DNA from: Typha latifolia
Taxonomy: Eukaryota; Streptophyta; Magnoliopsida; Poales; Typhaceae
Direction of reading: 5' to 3'
DNA: 64,000 bases
Assembly: GCA_019914945.1 (NCBI GenBank)
Contig: CM034113.1
Span: 2,542,001-2,606,000, forward strand
The translations under genes and the position numbers were made by a program. Shown in pieces: positions 47,541 to 60,494 of this stretch. Under the pieces are notes generated by a model that ran no database searches, was not told the origin of the DNA, and saw only the letters and a program-made list of their open reading frames with translations. Each line of letters starts with the position of its first letter. Within the stretch, counting starts at the first letter, position 1.

Positions 47541-50500
47541 CATGTCATCAATATATTAAAGATATGGTATATAAATTTATATCAATGAAGTAAAAAATGA
47601 GCATTGAAAATGGAATCAACAAAATACATACCATGACAAGAAGGAAGCTTAGATTATGCCATTTTTGTACCGGAATATGAAGATCGTATTCAACGTAAGT
47701 CGGCTTTGCACAAAAAGACATGAAGCGATTATGAATAATAAAATGCCCCCGCCCAGCACGAGCACGTGCACGCCTACGCGCCCACACGGCATACGCAGCG
47801 CACGCGACAAGACGGGCGGGGCCCGTCACGTACCAGATACTCCTATGCACATATAATTATGACATTATCAAATAAAACATGCTAATCTATCTATGATCAC
47901 ATAATCCATCATGAAATAAATCATACTAATAACCAAATAAACCTATTAACGTAAGAATATTCAAGTCTACAATAAATATACACTAGACCACTACATAATC
48001 TGACAAGACTCACACAGGCCACAATAAATCATCAAGATACAACTAAAATAATTAATATAAGAGTACACTATGATTCGACCTATATTATACAAATCATCGT
48101 CTAATATAAAAGAGTATAAATATTAAATACTCGTACAACTCAATTTCTATATAAACTATCATTTATACCATCTCGCATCTATAGCTCACCTCATCATCAC
48201 TCTAAAATATCTTCTTAAGATATCTCAAGTCGTTATCACGTACTACATATATAAGAGGGTTATAAAAGAAATAAAGAGAGAGTCATGAGAAAAAGGCTCA
48301 GTGAATAGACTTTATCCCAAATTAGTGATGTCAAACAGAGAGTAAATCATGTATATGATAATATAAATCAGAAAGAGCATCATGTCATGAATGAGTATAT
48401 GAATGTTCATCAATAATACATAAATGAAAAATAGATAACATGTCACGACTGATAAATTGTATAATCCTCGATAATGAATAAATAAATCTCCATGTTATAC
48501 TATCATCATAACTCTCTCTCAAATATGACATATGATGCATGCCGACCATGACGATGCTATGATATCAAATGCATGTACATAATATATAATATAACCTAAT
48601 TTGAGAAAGGTGTCTAGGGGATAAAACTACTCACTTTGATCCGAAGACGCAAACCACGTATCCCTTACATCCGTCAACCAACCGAGTGATACTCATCGCT
48701 AGCAAAGTCCACGGGGTCTCAAATAAGGGGTTCGACATCTGAAAATGTTTAAGTAACATAAAGTTAGTTGTCCATTATAATCCGTTCGAGTAAAATATGA
48801 TAATTTATTAGATTTTAGAATTTCTACTTATTTTTATAACTAGCTAGATTTTTAATTATAAATAAAAAATATAAATATAGATAAAAACCTAATTATAATT
48901 AAATTATACCTTGATTAATTAGGGACTATATAGTCATTACTTTATAAAATAATAAATAAATACATAAGTTGATTATTTTATTTGTTACAAAATAATAATG
49001 TATTATTAGAATTATTTAAAATGTATCTCATAAAAATATTAGTATATAAATTTAATAATTATAATTTACAAATATATATATTAATCTAATAGAGATATAA
49101 AAAAATAAATATGAGTATTACCTATATTTATACCTAATTAATCATTGATTATACAAATTATAATTACTACTAATCATTTTGAAGAATATATATTATTATT
49201 AAAATAATTAATGTCTAAGTAATCTATTTGCATTAATTAAGAAGGAAAACATAAATAAATAACATCAATAAAATAAATAAATAATTAATTAATTAATTAA
49301 AATACTACCATCAGTGCTGGGCACTATGCAGAAAAATAAGGAGAAGAAGCCGAGGAAGAAGAAGAAGAAGAAGAAGAAGAAGAAGAAGAAGAAGAAGAAG
49401 AAGAAGAAGAAGAAGAGAGGAGGGGAGCTGAGGGAAAAGAAAGGAGAAAGGAAGAAGAAAGAAGAAAGAAGAAGAAAGAAGAAAGAAGAAAGAAGAAAGA
49501 AGAAGAAGAAGAAGAAGAAGAAGAAGAAGAAGAAGAAGAAGAAGAAGAAGAGAGGAGGGGACACGAGGGAAAAGAAAGGAGAAAGGAAGAAGAAAGAAGA
49601 AAGAAGAAGAAGAAGAAGAAGAGAAGAAGAGAAGAAAGAGAGAAGGTGAGGGAGGGGGTTTGCGGACCTGGGTCGGCGAGGAGGGCACTGACCATTAGTG
49701 GCCATCCAGCGGCCAGCCTCTCACCGATGGCTCGGCTCCGATGAGCCCGAGCCCGAGGCAAGAAATAGAGAAAGAGAGAGATAGATATAGTGATAGAGAG
49801 AGAGAAGAAGAAGGAAGAGGAAGAAGGAGGAGGCTCACCTGCGGTAGCACGACGACAGCGGCGACGAGTCAGTAGTGGGAGAGAGAGAAAAAGAGAGAAA
49901 GAGTTTGAGGGAAGAAGGAGAGAGAGAGAGAGAGAGACCAGAGAGAGAGAGAGGAGAAGAAAAAGATAGAGAGAGAGGCGGTGTCTGCGGCGGCGCTGGG
50001 GCCCGCCGCGCCAGTTGGGCTGCGGCGACGCTAGGGGGTGCGTGGCACCCCCAAGCCACACACTAGTGCATGGGCACGAGGCCAGCCACAGTGTGGTCGG
50101 CCACGTCGTGCCCATAAACGAATAGGTTATTACAAATAAAGCATGCATTAGATATAATCACAGATTGTGAACTGAAAATAAATGAGGTTAAAATACTTAT
50201 TGATAGGTGTTGATTGTGTCATTTAACAAAAAGGTATCAAAAGTGTCTTGTTACTTTCTAAGGATAAGCAATAGAATGTGCATTTATTTATTAACTATGC
50301 AATTACATGTATATTATTTTGAATTTATGCATTTCTCTTTTTTAAGCAGATTTGGATATTGTTGATAATCTAGTTTAGATATTGTACAAATAAACATGCA
50401 GATATTATACAAATGGACATACAAAAATTTATGTATTTCTTTCTTTTAAGCAAATTTGAAGGTATAATAATCCAACTGATACATATTTGATGCATGAAGA

Positions 50501-51491
50501 GAAGTGTGAATAAAGAAAAATATCCTCAAACGAAATAAAAAAATGGAAAGCATATTTGATCATTATCTTCCTTAATTGATGTATTGACACATATAACTTA
50601 TGCTAGAGAAACTAATAAAATTTTATTGTCAATCTGGAAAACCCAACATTTACTCTCTACAAAACTTATTATAAAAATGTTTGACAGAACTATTTTTAAT
50701 ATAAATCATAATATGACTTATAACCTATGGTTTAAGTTTTGACCAAATCAAATTGTATGATTCATGTTTTTGATACATAGAATTAGTATTTGGTTCATAC
50801 ATATTTTAGAATATACAAATCAGGATAAATTAAAGGATTTTGGTGTATAGCTCAGTAGTGCTATTGGCAGTAAATTATTTGTAAGAAAAACTATTAAGTG
50901 GATTGATGCTTTTATTGGTTTCTTTACCATTTTAGTTATTTTCTATAAGCAGTAAATTATTTGTAGTGCTATTGCCAGTAAATCACTTTATAGTTTTATT
51001 CTAAATAATTGTGCTGACTTTCATTAGGGCATGCCTAGATAAATTGTTAAAGTTCTATATATGTAGAAACGAGAAAGTGCAATTAAAGGATCCTGTGTGA
51101 TTTGCATTTGTAATATTTGTCATTGTCTTCTCAATTTATTACATTAGATTGAAACTATTTTTTATTTTTTTTACCTAATAGTTTAGTTTGTTTGATTGGA
51201 GCTGGGGTGTTATATGCAAGTTGAAAAGGACGAGGAAAGTCTTAGCTTAGTATGCAATTCTATTTTGTATTCAATTTTCAAAAGTATTTGGAGAAAACAA
51301 TTTAGGATGTTTGTATTAAATTCTATTGAAAATTTTAGACTATTTAATGTAATTGTCATTTTTCCTATGAATTAGTAAGAATGCAGTTTAAAATGGTGAA
51401 TTGTTGTAATGTAATGCATAAATGATATATTGATGTTCACTTTTAGTTTGAATAATTCTAGTGGTTTTCAGATGTTTATATGTATGGATAG
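47541..51491. other. Repeat-rich gene-free region
   Basis: 47730-47850 is GC-rich and rich in CACGTG/GCGC; 47860-49310 is very AT-rich and resembles retrotransposon non-coding sequence without an identifiable protein. 49355-49660 is a GAA purine block, continued by GAGAGA tracts to 49980. 49660-50110 is GC-rich with no family match. 50150-51491 is AT-rich with nothing recognised. Long frames across the GAA block are compositional artefacts. Confidence 0.45.
49355..49660. repeat. (GAA)n twin arrays in a 300-bp purine tract
   Basis: Two nearly pure GAA arrays (49357-49415 and 49498-49550) are separated by a repeated spacer starting GAGAGGAGGGGA and containing AAAAGAAAGGAGAAAGGAAG. The spacer recurs after the second array (49551-49600), so the block is itself a duplication of about 135-140 bp. 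Almost every base on the plus strand is a purine. Confidence 0.85.
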
Positions 51492-52491
51492 TGAAAGAAC
51501 ACCGAGACACAATATGTATCTAAACCCTAGGCAATGATATCACTCTTTTGCTTAAGTAAAAATTGAAAGAAATATTAAAAAGCAAAAGCAGAGATGAACA
51601 CTAAAATTTTAACATGAAAAAACCCAAACAGGAAAAAACTACGGATCTAAACTCGGATCAAAACCAATCACTAGAATAATTGTAGTTATAAGACTGACTC
51701 ACAAAAGAGCCCGTCGATCCCCGCGATTTTGTTTCTCTCAGTCTTGCTCGCTAGAACCCACGATTCACCGCCCTCGAGATTGATATTTCGTCTAGATAGC
51801 TCTTAAGACGAAAGCTTAAAACTTGTAGAAGAGTCGAACCTTGTTGGTTGAAGAAACGATATAGCCTTAAAAATTCTCCTTCAAATTGCTTTCCCAACCA
51901 CCCTAGTGTTAGGGCAACACAATGATCATATAAGATCTCAAAGATAGAGCCAAATCTAAGTCTTATTCAAACTCACGGAAGTCCAAAAATTGCAAACTTT
52001 GTAGGTGAGTTCGAACGGGACCAAGTGTATTCGAACGCGGCGGCTTGATTTTCACAGGTTGCGTTCGAACGGGCAAGTACACTCCTCTAGATGTGTGAAC
52101 GCGCTTTGAACGTAGTAGGGTGCGTTCAAACGACCCATGACTGCGTTCGAACGCGTACAAAAATAATACTCTCTGTCTGTGCGAACGCCTGCGCTCGCGT
52201 TCGAACACGCTTGTGAATGCCATTCTCTGTCTGTGTGAACACTAGTGCTTGCGTTCGAAAGCGCTCAAAAGCACCGGTCACTATCTGTGCGAACGTGGTG
52301 TGAACGCGATGTGATTGATCTTGCAATTCTTCAAACCAAATACTTTCTAGACTTGTATAAATGCTCATATACATTATAAAAATATTTAAAATATTTAAAA
52401 TATTTAAAATATTTAAAATATTTAAAATATTTAAAATATTTAAAATATTTAAAATATTTTGTACACAATTGCTAACACTAAAATCCTAACA
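51492..52491 (-). mobile_element. Solo LTR, 1,000 bp, with 5-bp target duplication GATAG
   Basis: TGAAAGAACACCG...AATCCTAACA, so TG...CA ended, flanked by gatag at 51487-51491 and 52492-52496. On the minus strand it starts TGTTAGGATTTTAGTG, a usual LTR start. Its third quarter (about 52005-52310) contains many GTTCGAACGC-type palindromic words in units of roughly 65-80 bp with TCTCTGTCTGTGCGAACGC. A (TATTTAAAA)n array lies near the minus-strand 5' end. No internal retrotransposon region is present on either side. Confidence 0.85.
52383..52460. repeat. 9-bp tandem repeat TATTTAAAA
   Basis: About 8.5 essentially perfect units of TATTTAAAA inside the solo LTR. The sibling copy at 41797-42785 has no such array at the matching place, so it expanded after the copies separated. 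Confidence 0.9.
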
Positions 52492-52562
52492 GATAGGTAG
52501 TGTAATAGCATTGTTTTCAGGCTTATGCTCTTTTACTTGTCTTATGTTTGTGTGCTTACTAG

Positions 52563-52988
52563 GCAATTTGCGGGCTTAATCGCGAAACACCTACCAATTA
52601 TGTTCCGTTTGCAGGCTTAATTGTAAGAATTATGTCCCATTTACAGACTTAATAGTCAAGCATGTGTTTCGTTTGTAGACTTAGTCGTAAGAATTGTGTT
52701 TCATTTGCAGGCTTAATCGCAAGCATTGCATTCTGTTTGTGAGCTTAATGATTAAGAATTGTGTTCAGTTTGTGGGCTTAATAGTCAAGCATTATGTTCC
52801 GTCAAATATTGTGTTCTGTTTGCGGGCTTAATCACAAGCATTATGTTTTGTTTGCGGGCTTAATTGCAAGCATTGTGTTCGTTTGCAAGCTTAATAATCA
52901 AGTATTGCGTTCTGTTTATCAGTTTAATCACAAAAATTGTGTTTAGTTTGCGAGCTTAATAGTCAAACATTGTGTTACATTTGGGATC
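52563..52988. repeat. Minisatellite, about 32-33-bp unit
   Basis: About 12-13 diverged units built on TTTGCGGGCTTAAT followed by either CGCAAGCATT or AGTCAAGCATT, then GTGTTCCG. Two flavours of unit alternate irregularly. Unit length is about 32 bp (33 for the AGTCAAG version); one unit near 52798 is truncated. No coding frame persists. Confidence 0.85.
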
Positions 52989-53196
52989 TTACAACAAGGT
53001 CATTATGGGGTTAAAGCTGCATACCTACACTCTTTACTACATACTGCAAGGATAAGGCAAGTTGATGCTTATATAAGACGAAAAGCAACAAATCCTTTCA
53101 AATATTCACTTAAGCCAGCAAAGGGAGGCAATGAGGAGGGAGGGTGGTGACTGTGGTAGTGGCAGTAGAGATGGAGGTGCATGGCACCTTCGTAGC

Positions 53197-53857
53197 TACG
53201 GGTGCTCATGGACTGAGTCGAACCTGGCCCATACAAAATAAAATCGGGCTTGGGCTTGGACAAGGTCCATTCCTAGACTAGTATTGGATCAAGTCTGGGC
53301 TCAAGTCTGGATCAAGTTTTCTTTATTGGGTGGATTGTGAGCGGACGGATGTACCATGTCTAGTTAAATCTAAATGTTTGGAAAGAATGTTTATATATTG
53401 TAGGATATTTTCTAAATGCTTGGAAAGAATGTTTCTATATGATTCAAAATTTTCTAAATATTCTCACTTCTATAATGTTTCAAATCTCAACAAGTTAGTC
53501 ATAATTAAAATTTATAATTATTGCTAATGCTATCTAATGAGCACAATAATAGAAACAATATTTAACATATAAACAATTAAATAGGATTTAAGGAATCTAA
53601 ATTTAAATCTAATAAACACAGATCAAATAAATTGCAGATAGGCATATCTTAAAAGACGAGTCATTATCTATAGGCCTTAATGGATGGGCTAGGCACTACG
53701 AGTTTGGGGTTGGACATGGCTTAATCTCGAGCTAGCCCAATAGACTTTCAAGTTGGGTCAAGTCGGATACAAAGCGAGCTTGGGATGGACTATGACCTGA
53801 TTTTATTGAATTGGACATGGACGAGCTTTGGGCTCATGGGCTTTCTGAGCATCCCTA
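53197..53857. mobile_element. 661-bp non-autonomous hAT-like element
   Basis: The ends TACGGGTGCTCA and (reverse) TAGGGATGCTCA are inverted with two mismatches. The flanks ttcgtagc and ctcgtggc agree at 6 of 8 positions (transitions). The subterminal regions carry GGGCTTGGG/GGGCTCATGGGCTT words. The interior is AT-rich without coding capacity. Termini are of the same TANGGG type as 43505-46625. Confidence 0.6.
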
Positions 53858-54169
53858 CTCGTGGCCTACTACATGTTAGCATGTGTCTCACCTACTGTGC
53901 TTGGCTTGGGCACATAGCCAGTTGCATCATGCCTCAAAATTAATTAATTAATTAATTAATTTTGGTCAACTGTCCTGTTACAGGAGACACCATCGTCCAC
54001 GATAGTGCTGTTAACCACACCACCTGTAGGGTGGTCATGGCGGTCCTTTCCTACACTCGAATCCAATGCCCCAAGTTATTTTACTCTAGTAGCCTAGAGA
54101 CAAAAATGTCACGAGATAGCGAATCACCAGCGATAAGGTATTGAGGTCGATGCCCCTCCCCACCTATGA

Positions 54170-54475
54170 TGGCTACTAGGTTGTGCATGATATGAGCACA
54201 GTTGAAGCAAATTGTTGGTAAATTTTCATAAGCGATCACCTGAAGATCTTGTCCCCGATGGAGTAACTCTAGTTGAAGATTTCAGTGGGGTGGTAAGATT
54301 GATCTCAATGCAAACACATACAAAACACCAGTTTGTTCTTACCAATATAGAGGAATCCACCTTAAGTAATCTATCAATCTTGGAAGTGATGTTGCATAAA
54401 ATATATTGGGACCAATATTCATTTGATAAGCCAATGAATTGAACCTAGATTAGAGAAGTTCTAATTTCCTCAACC
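54170..54475 (-). pseudogene. Retroelement ORF1-type relic: DUF4283 end plus zinc knuckle
   Basis: Minus-strand translation shows QFIGLSNEYWSQYILCNI then LLKVDSSILVRTN, CVCIEINLTTPL, the conserved tail of DUF4283 domains. After a frame change it reads IAYENLPTICFNCAHIMH, the usual CCHC-knuckle lead-in, with the last Cys not visible. Stops and a frameshift mean it is dead. Such domains are typical of plant LINE ORF1 and related gag-like proteins; no reverse transcriptase was found nearby. Confidence 0.65.
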
Positions 54476-55597
54476 AAATGTTAGAAATTAGGTCTCCAAA
54501 GTATAAGGTTAAGAACCATACTCGTAAATGCTCATGTCCTTCCAATGAGGACAATTATCAATTCATCTCCAATGAGAACTTGACAGTAAAGAACCTCGTC
54601 ATTGTATCTCAGTCGACTTCCATCGCCAAGTAGCCTCTTTAATATGTAGGTGAGAGGTGGGGGGCATCTTAGAAATTTGCCAATAAGGCTAAATCTCTAT
54701 CCTGAACGGTTGACTTGCAATTTCTCAGGATTAGGGTCAATTGAACCCAAAGAAGAGTTCTACAACTCTGAAGTATGGAGCCACAGAACGACGTGAATGT
54801 TGATATCCCATCAGGGGTCTTTGATCTTTTGAATAATTGTGCCCAGGACATTGGGCCCCATAGTGCTTTGCCCTCAGAACCAGAGGGATGAACTTCTTTA
54901 CCATACTTGTGAGAGACCAAAATAACTACTTCAAATTGTAGCTTCACCCACCACCACGATGGGGCTCACAATATTGGCATTTACTGCTCCCATTGAAGCT
55001 ACAACAATCGTCGCAATGGGCATCCCTACATTTACACCATTTGATAGCAAAATGCGTTGGGTCACTCATGGTAACCCTCACAACCCAAAGAGTCCAAGGA
55101 TAACTATGAGAGGATAATATAATCGTTGTGAAATAACAATTATATTTTATATTTAATTTTAAACTTATTTTCTATCTTTCTCAAGAAAAAAAAAGAAATA
55201 ATAAGTATCTATTTATATTAAACTAGGAAAATCACTGTCTCCATCAGTAATTTTTGAACTCAATATAGTTTGTATTTAAGTTTCAAGATGAATTAGAAAA
55301 AAATAAAAATAAATTGGGAGACCGATACACAACACAACACAACACAACACGCTGCCAAAAAAAGAAGACACACAACTCAGCAATGCCTTTGTTCTTTTCC
55401 TTTCCCCCACCACACAACCATTTTTTAGAGACATTTCTTTTAACTTTGTCGCCAATGCCGCACTGCTGCCGCCGCTGCTGCTGCTGTTGCCCGCACTCCA
55501 AAGAGAGAGAGAGAGAACGAAAGAAGTAGAAGAAAAATAGTTCACGAGCAAAAAAGAAGGAAACGAAGAAACCAAGTAGAGATTTGCAGATCTACTA
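54476..55597 (+). promoter_or_regulatory. Upstream region of the SKS gene
   Basis: No gene is recognisable at 54476-55100. A TTATATTA at about 55212-55219 is a possible TATA box. An (ACACA)n run at 55328-55350, a GAGAGA tract at 55503-55518 and AAGAAG runs lead to the ATG at 55598. The core promoter call is a guess from composition. Confidence 0.3.
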
Positions 55598-58500
55598 ATG
55601 CGCCGCCCTTCGTCTTTCCATTTGAGGCTTCTATGCCTTCTCTCGTGTCTTTTGCTCCAGCTTCTTGATGGGTCTCTCGGGGAAGATCCTTTTGCCTACT
55701 TCGACTGGGAGGTCTCTTATGTCTCCGCTTCTCCTCTGGGAGTTAAGCAGAAGGTTGGACTTGGAGCTTTTGCCATCTTTAATGCGCTTCGATTTCTTCT
55801 TTGCTTTGGAAAGTTGCTCCATTTCAGTCTTTGTCTAGTTAATTTATTAGATCGTACTCTTGAAATGCCCGCATTTTGTTACTTTTTAGAGTTGGTCTAG
55901 CTAGATGCATATTCGGTGGTAACATGCTTTTATTATGAACTAGCCTTTGGAAAAAGAGGCTTCTATGCACTTTGTCTTTCCAGTCAAGATAGATTACTCG
56001 TTCTCCATTGATGTAATCTGTAAAAGTATGTGCAATACATTCATTTCTTCTCTTTATGGGGGTCCTTTTTACCTTAAATTATAGTAGCTTAAATTCTTTA
56101 TGGTTACATTATTTTGTCATACAATTCTAGTTTCTGTAATTGAATTAATCGTTTGGCAACAATGAGACCCCTAAATTATATACAGTTTTTAAGATCTGTG
56201 TTTTCTTGATTTCCAGTTTTCTTCCGTAAATCTGAAGTTGGCCTATTAAATCGTCCTTTTTTGTACGTATGATAGGGAGGCTAAAAGTCTAAAGCCCTAC
56301 CTAGATCATCCCTTAATTTTTTTTATCAAAAAAAGAAACAATAAATCTTGTCATGCTTAACTGCTTAAGTAGCTTCTTTTAGGATATGTATAGCACGATT
56401 ACTACAACAAGAATAAGGCATTCTCTTCTTTAATGTCTAACTAACATGCACAATGCTAAACTAACTCATAATTGCCACTAGAGATATTATTCGGATTCAT
56501 AAAAAATTAAGGGTTCCCATATTCGACAACCGTTAAAGTAAGTTTTGTCCTCAGAACTGACTAATTGTGATTAGTCACAAGATTTATCTGAGTTAAAAGT
56601 TACCACATTTTGCCAACATAAAAGAAAGGTTTCATTCTTGAAACCGAGTAAATGCCATTAGAGATCATTTAGAAATTTATTTAGGTTAAGGGGTATTACA
56701 CTTATGAACTTTTGTATCATTTGTATCGACAAAATATAATTTGTATTAGTCTGAGTCAGTTATATTGAGAAATGTATTCTAAATGCAATTTTTTATGTTG
56801 AAGAAGGATTCTAGGTATTTGAAGGGACCTCTATCTGATCACTCTCTTAAGCATGTTAGTGAGGCTGTAAGGCTAAATACAATCCCCCTTAGTTTAGTCT
56901 AAATACATATATTACATCATTTTCTCCATGGAACATGATGCAACAGAATGAAACTGTACTTCCCTTTTTGGAGATTGTACTTATAATATAGTTGCCATGT
57001 ATGAAAACCTGATCAGGAAATAACTATCTTTTTGCCAAAATGCCATATCATAAGCAGAAATTATGCTTATGTGACGCTTAAGCTGATTTTATCGTGTTTG
57101 AATAATTCATTTTGGGATGAATACTTCAGTTGTACAATGATTTTGGATGACGTAAAAATGTTAAAGAAGAATTGGTTTACCAATCAGGCTTGATCTAAAG
57201 ATTGCTTGTTGGAGTCATTACTACCCAATCATGTCAAACACTTGTGACTATAAATTATTAAATTGATGATACATATACCTATTAGAAAGCCATTAGATCT
57301 TTACTGCAGACATGCGCAAATGTCTTGTTTTTTTTTTAAGCTTTCTTTGTTATGATGAGTTTTGTGCTTGAATGCTTGAGGGTTCGTCTTGGCAGCTCTC
57401 TCACTTGCTGTCTTTAGGATAAATGTGCCTAGGAATGGTACCATAGAAGTTATAAGCCTGGCATGAGTTAATATGTGGTATCCTTCTTGTTTATATTCTA
57501 AAAGATTATACTATATGTTGCTTTTCTATTGCACTTGCTTGGAACTCCTTTTACTCACATGTCATATGATCAAAATTATCTTTACTTTTTGAATTCCAGG
57601 TCATTGGCATCAACAGGCAGTTCCCAGGACCAATTCTGAATGTGACAACAAACTGGAATGTTGTTGTGAATATCCGAAACAATCTAGATGAGCCTTTTCT
57701 TGTCACATGGTATGTGCCATTCTATTGCTTTTGTGCTTAACTTAGTGTTATTGAGTGATTAGCTGAATAGACCATTGTGATGCAGGAGCGGTTTACAGCA
57801 AAGGAAGAACTCTTGGCAGGATGGTGTTCTGGGGACAAACTGTCCTATTCCTGCTGGTTGGAACTGGACATATGAGTTTCAAGTCAAAGATCAGATTGGG
57901 AGTTTCTTTTATTTACCTTCTGTTGGTTTTCAGAGAGCTGGTGGTGGTTATGGTGGAATTATTATAAACAACAGAGATGTGATTCCTTTGCCCTTTGGGA
58001 CACCAGATGGGGATATCACCATCTTTATCAGTGACTGGTACACCAAGGACTACAAGGTTAAAGTGAATTTTCTTTGGAATAGTAATAGATATAATTTTCT
58101 TGAATCATATTGAGTTTTATTTACAAGATTGATTAACAGGACCTGAAAAAAACGCTTGAAGATGGAAATGATCTTGGAAATCCTGACGGCATCCTTTTTA
58201 ATGGTTTAGGTCCATATCGGTACAATGATTCAATCCCAGATGGCATCATTTATGAGAGAATAAATGTGGAGCCCGGTAAGCATCTTCTGAAATTTTAGCA
58301 AGTTTCTGAACGCATAGCATTTTGGTGGGGTAACTCTTATGCTAGATTAGGTATGCAATTAATTCCATCAGTTTAATACCACAATTCTAATCATGAGAAA
58401 GTAATAATGAGATGGAAGATATGGTGACCAAGTGCCAAAATAATTTTCTACTTAAGAGTGTTTTCCTTTTTGGCTGTGTTTGAATAGGGAAGAAAGGTGG

Positions 58501-60494
58501 AATATTGATCCCAATTATCTTTTCAAGTTCCAAACACTACTTATGTTGGAGTATCTTTTGTAAGATTTATTGTGGTAGTGTAATCCTGAGAACAATGTTC
58601 CTCGGGATAGGGGCAATTGAAGTTTTGTGCTTGAATTAATTCCAAGGAGGAAATTTTAAGGAAGAAGTTTAACATCTGCATCAATCATTATCAATGCTTT
58701 CACCAACCGACATCCCTTCTTTTATATCGAATTATCGATATTATCTCACCTCTCCTCACAACCTCTGCTCTTCGCTAAGCTAGACTAATCAATATAGACT
58801 CGTTGGAAATGAAATACTTGAGAGTTGAGATGTCCACAATCTACACACAGCATTCCTTAAGTGTGGAAAACTCACAAAGGTAGTTGAAACCTTGGTCAAT
58901 TAGTGAGTATATGAGAATATCTTTCCCTTTTATTTTGTATCTAATGCCAGCTCAAGTTGGCATTAGAAAATAGAATTGTGATGTTATTAAATAAAGCATA
59001 CTTATTTAGCAGTGAAAAGCATTAGATTTGAATGAAAAGCATAATATTAGACTATTAGTATGATCCATTTGATGCATTTACCTCACATTATTGAATGCCC
59101 AATATTAGTCACTCCTACATCTAGGTATCTTTATTGGGAAATTATAAGAGATACCTTTTGGGCCACTTTAGCTGAGAGTTATCCTCCAGACCACCACAAG
59201 CATGTATATTGCTGCCTCACCACCATCTTTTCCTATCTTAAACCTTGCTCCAACCTATTCATCTGACCATATCAGCTGCGAATATCATACTCATTGAGAG
59301 TTCATGAGTTACTGACCTTTGCTAACTAGTCATGTTGAAGGAATAATTTTTTCTTTAAAAATTTCTTGCTATTAGGAGAGTAAAAGTTATTATGTTTGCA
59401 TAATAGTTGAACTTCTTTTCTCATGCCAGGAAGAACATATCGATTCCGTGTGCACAATGTAGGAATCTCAACTAGTCTAAATTTCAGGATTCAAAATCAT
59501 AACCTACTGCTTGTAGAAACGGAGGGTTCTTACACGGTTCAACAAAACTACACAAACATGGATCTTCATGTGGGACAATCATATTCATTCTTGGTCACAA
59601 TGGATCAAAATGCTAGCACCGATTACTATATTGTGGCAAGTGCTCGTTTTGCTGATGCAAGTACCAGGGAGAGACTAATTGGGGTTGCGATCTTACACTA
59701 TTCTAATTCCCAGGGACCTGCTTCAGGTCCACTTCCTGATGGTCCAGATGAGGGTGATACCTATTTTTCAATGAACCAAGCAAGGTCTATCAGGTATCCT
59801 GGACAATTTCACATGCATTTATGCACAATATAATTTTGTGTACATTTATCCCATATGATTTGTAAATCTTGGTTAGATTTCCTTCATGAGTCTTATTGTA
59901 TTTCTAGTTTTGTACCTCTTCAGTAAAGTTAGTGCCAGCTTGTAATTCCTTGTCTCGATCAATTTCAGATGGAATGTTTCAGCCAGTGCTGCTCGACCCA
60001 ATCCACAGGGATCCTTTCGGTATGGTCAGATTACGGTGACTGATGTATATGTCCTACTGAATAGGCCTGCAGAACTTATAAATGGGCAGTTGCGTACTAC
60101 TTTGAACGGTATATCGTATATTGCTCCTTCAACACCGTTAAAGCTAGCGCAGTTATTTAATGTGCCAGGAGTATATAAGTTGGACTTCCCAAATCATATG
60201 ATGAATAGACCTGCTAAAGTTGACACGTCAATCATAAATGGCACTTACAAAGGTTTCATGGAAATTATATTCCAGAACAATGACACTACTGTTCAAAGCT
60301 ACCACCTGGATGGCTATGCTTTCTTTGTCGTGGGGTAATGCTTGAATATTCCAGTACATGTTTTGTTATATTTCTCTGGAGTTTGACCATCTTATTTTAT
60401 TTGATTTGGTTTCAGTATGGATTTTGGAACCTGGACAGAGAATAGCCGGGGAATCTATAATAAATGGGATGGAGTTGCTCGCAGCACAGTACAG
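55598..60494 (+). CDS. SKU5-similar (SKS) multicopper-oxidase-like protein, 7 exons, 3' end missing
   Basis: Exons: 55598-55753, 57600-57709, 57786-58056, 58140-58275, 59430-59793, 59969-60334, 60416-60494; 1,482 nt, 494 residues, ending at a phase-0 donor GTATTC. Seen: signal peptide (MRRPSSFHLRLLCLLSCLLL) then EDPFAYFDWEVSY; cupredoxin blocks INRQFPGPILNVTTN, SWQDGVLGTNCPI, WNWTYEFQVKDQIGSFFY; FRVHNVGISTSLNFRIQNHN; MDQNASTDYYIVASAR; IRWNVSASAARPNPQGSF; INGTYKGFMEI; and WTENSRGIYNKWDG. Known: SKU5/SKS proteins are secreted, often GPI-anchored, and influence directional growth; they are multicopper-oxidase relatives that have lost copper-binding histidines. Here TWSG stands where laccases have HWHG. 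The last exon, normally about 90-100 residues starting V(Y/F)PGAW, is not found up to 64000; it may lie beyond the window. Confidence 0.93.

Noticed and set aside
49289..50148. Long overlapping open frames on both strands rich in Ser/Leu/Phe or Lys/Glu
   Set aside because: They are translations of the GAA/GAGA purine block and GC-rich flank; low complexity with no family resemblance.
52563..52988. CRISPR-like array
   Set aside because: Units are contiguous and diverged with no unique spacers, in a plant nuclear context; it is a minisatellite.
53069..53263. 64-residue minus-strand frame near 53.1 kb
   Set aside because: Overlaps the left end of the hAT-like element at 53197 and has no family features.
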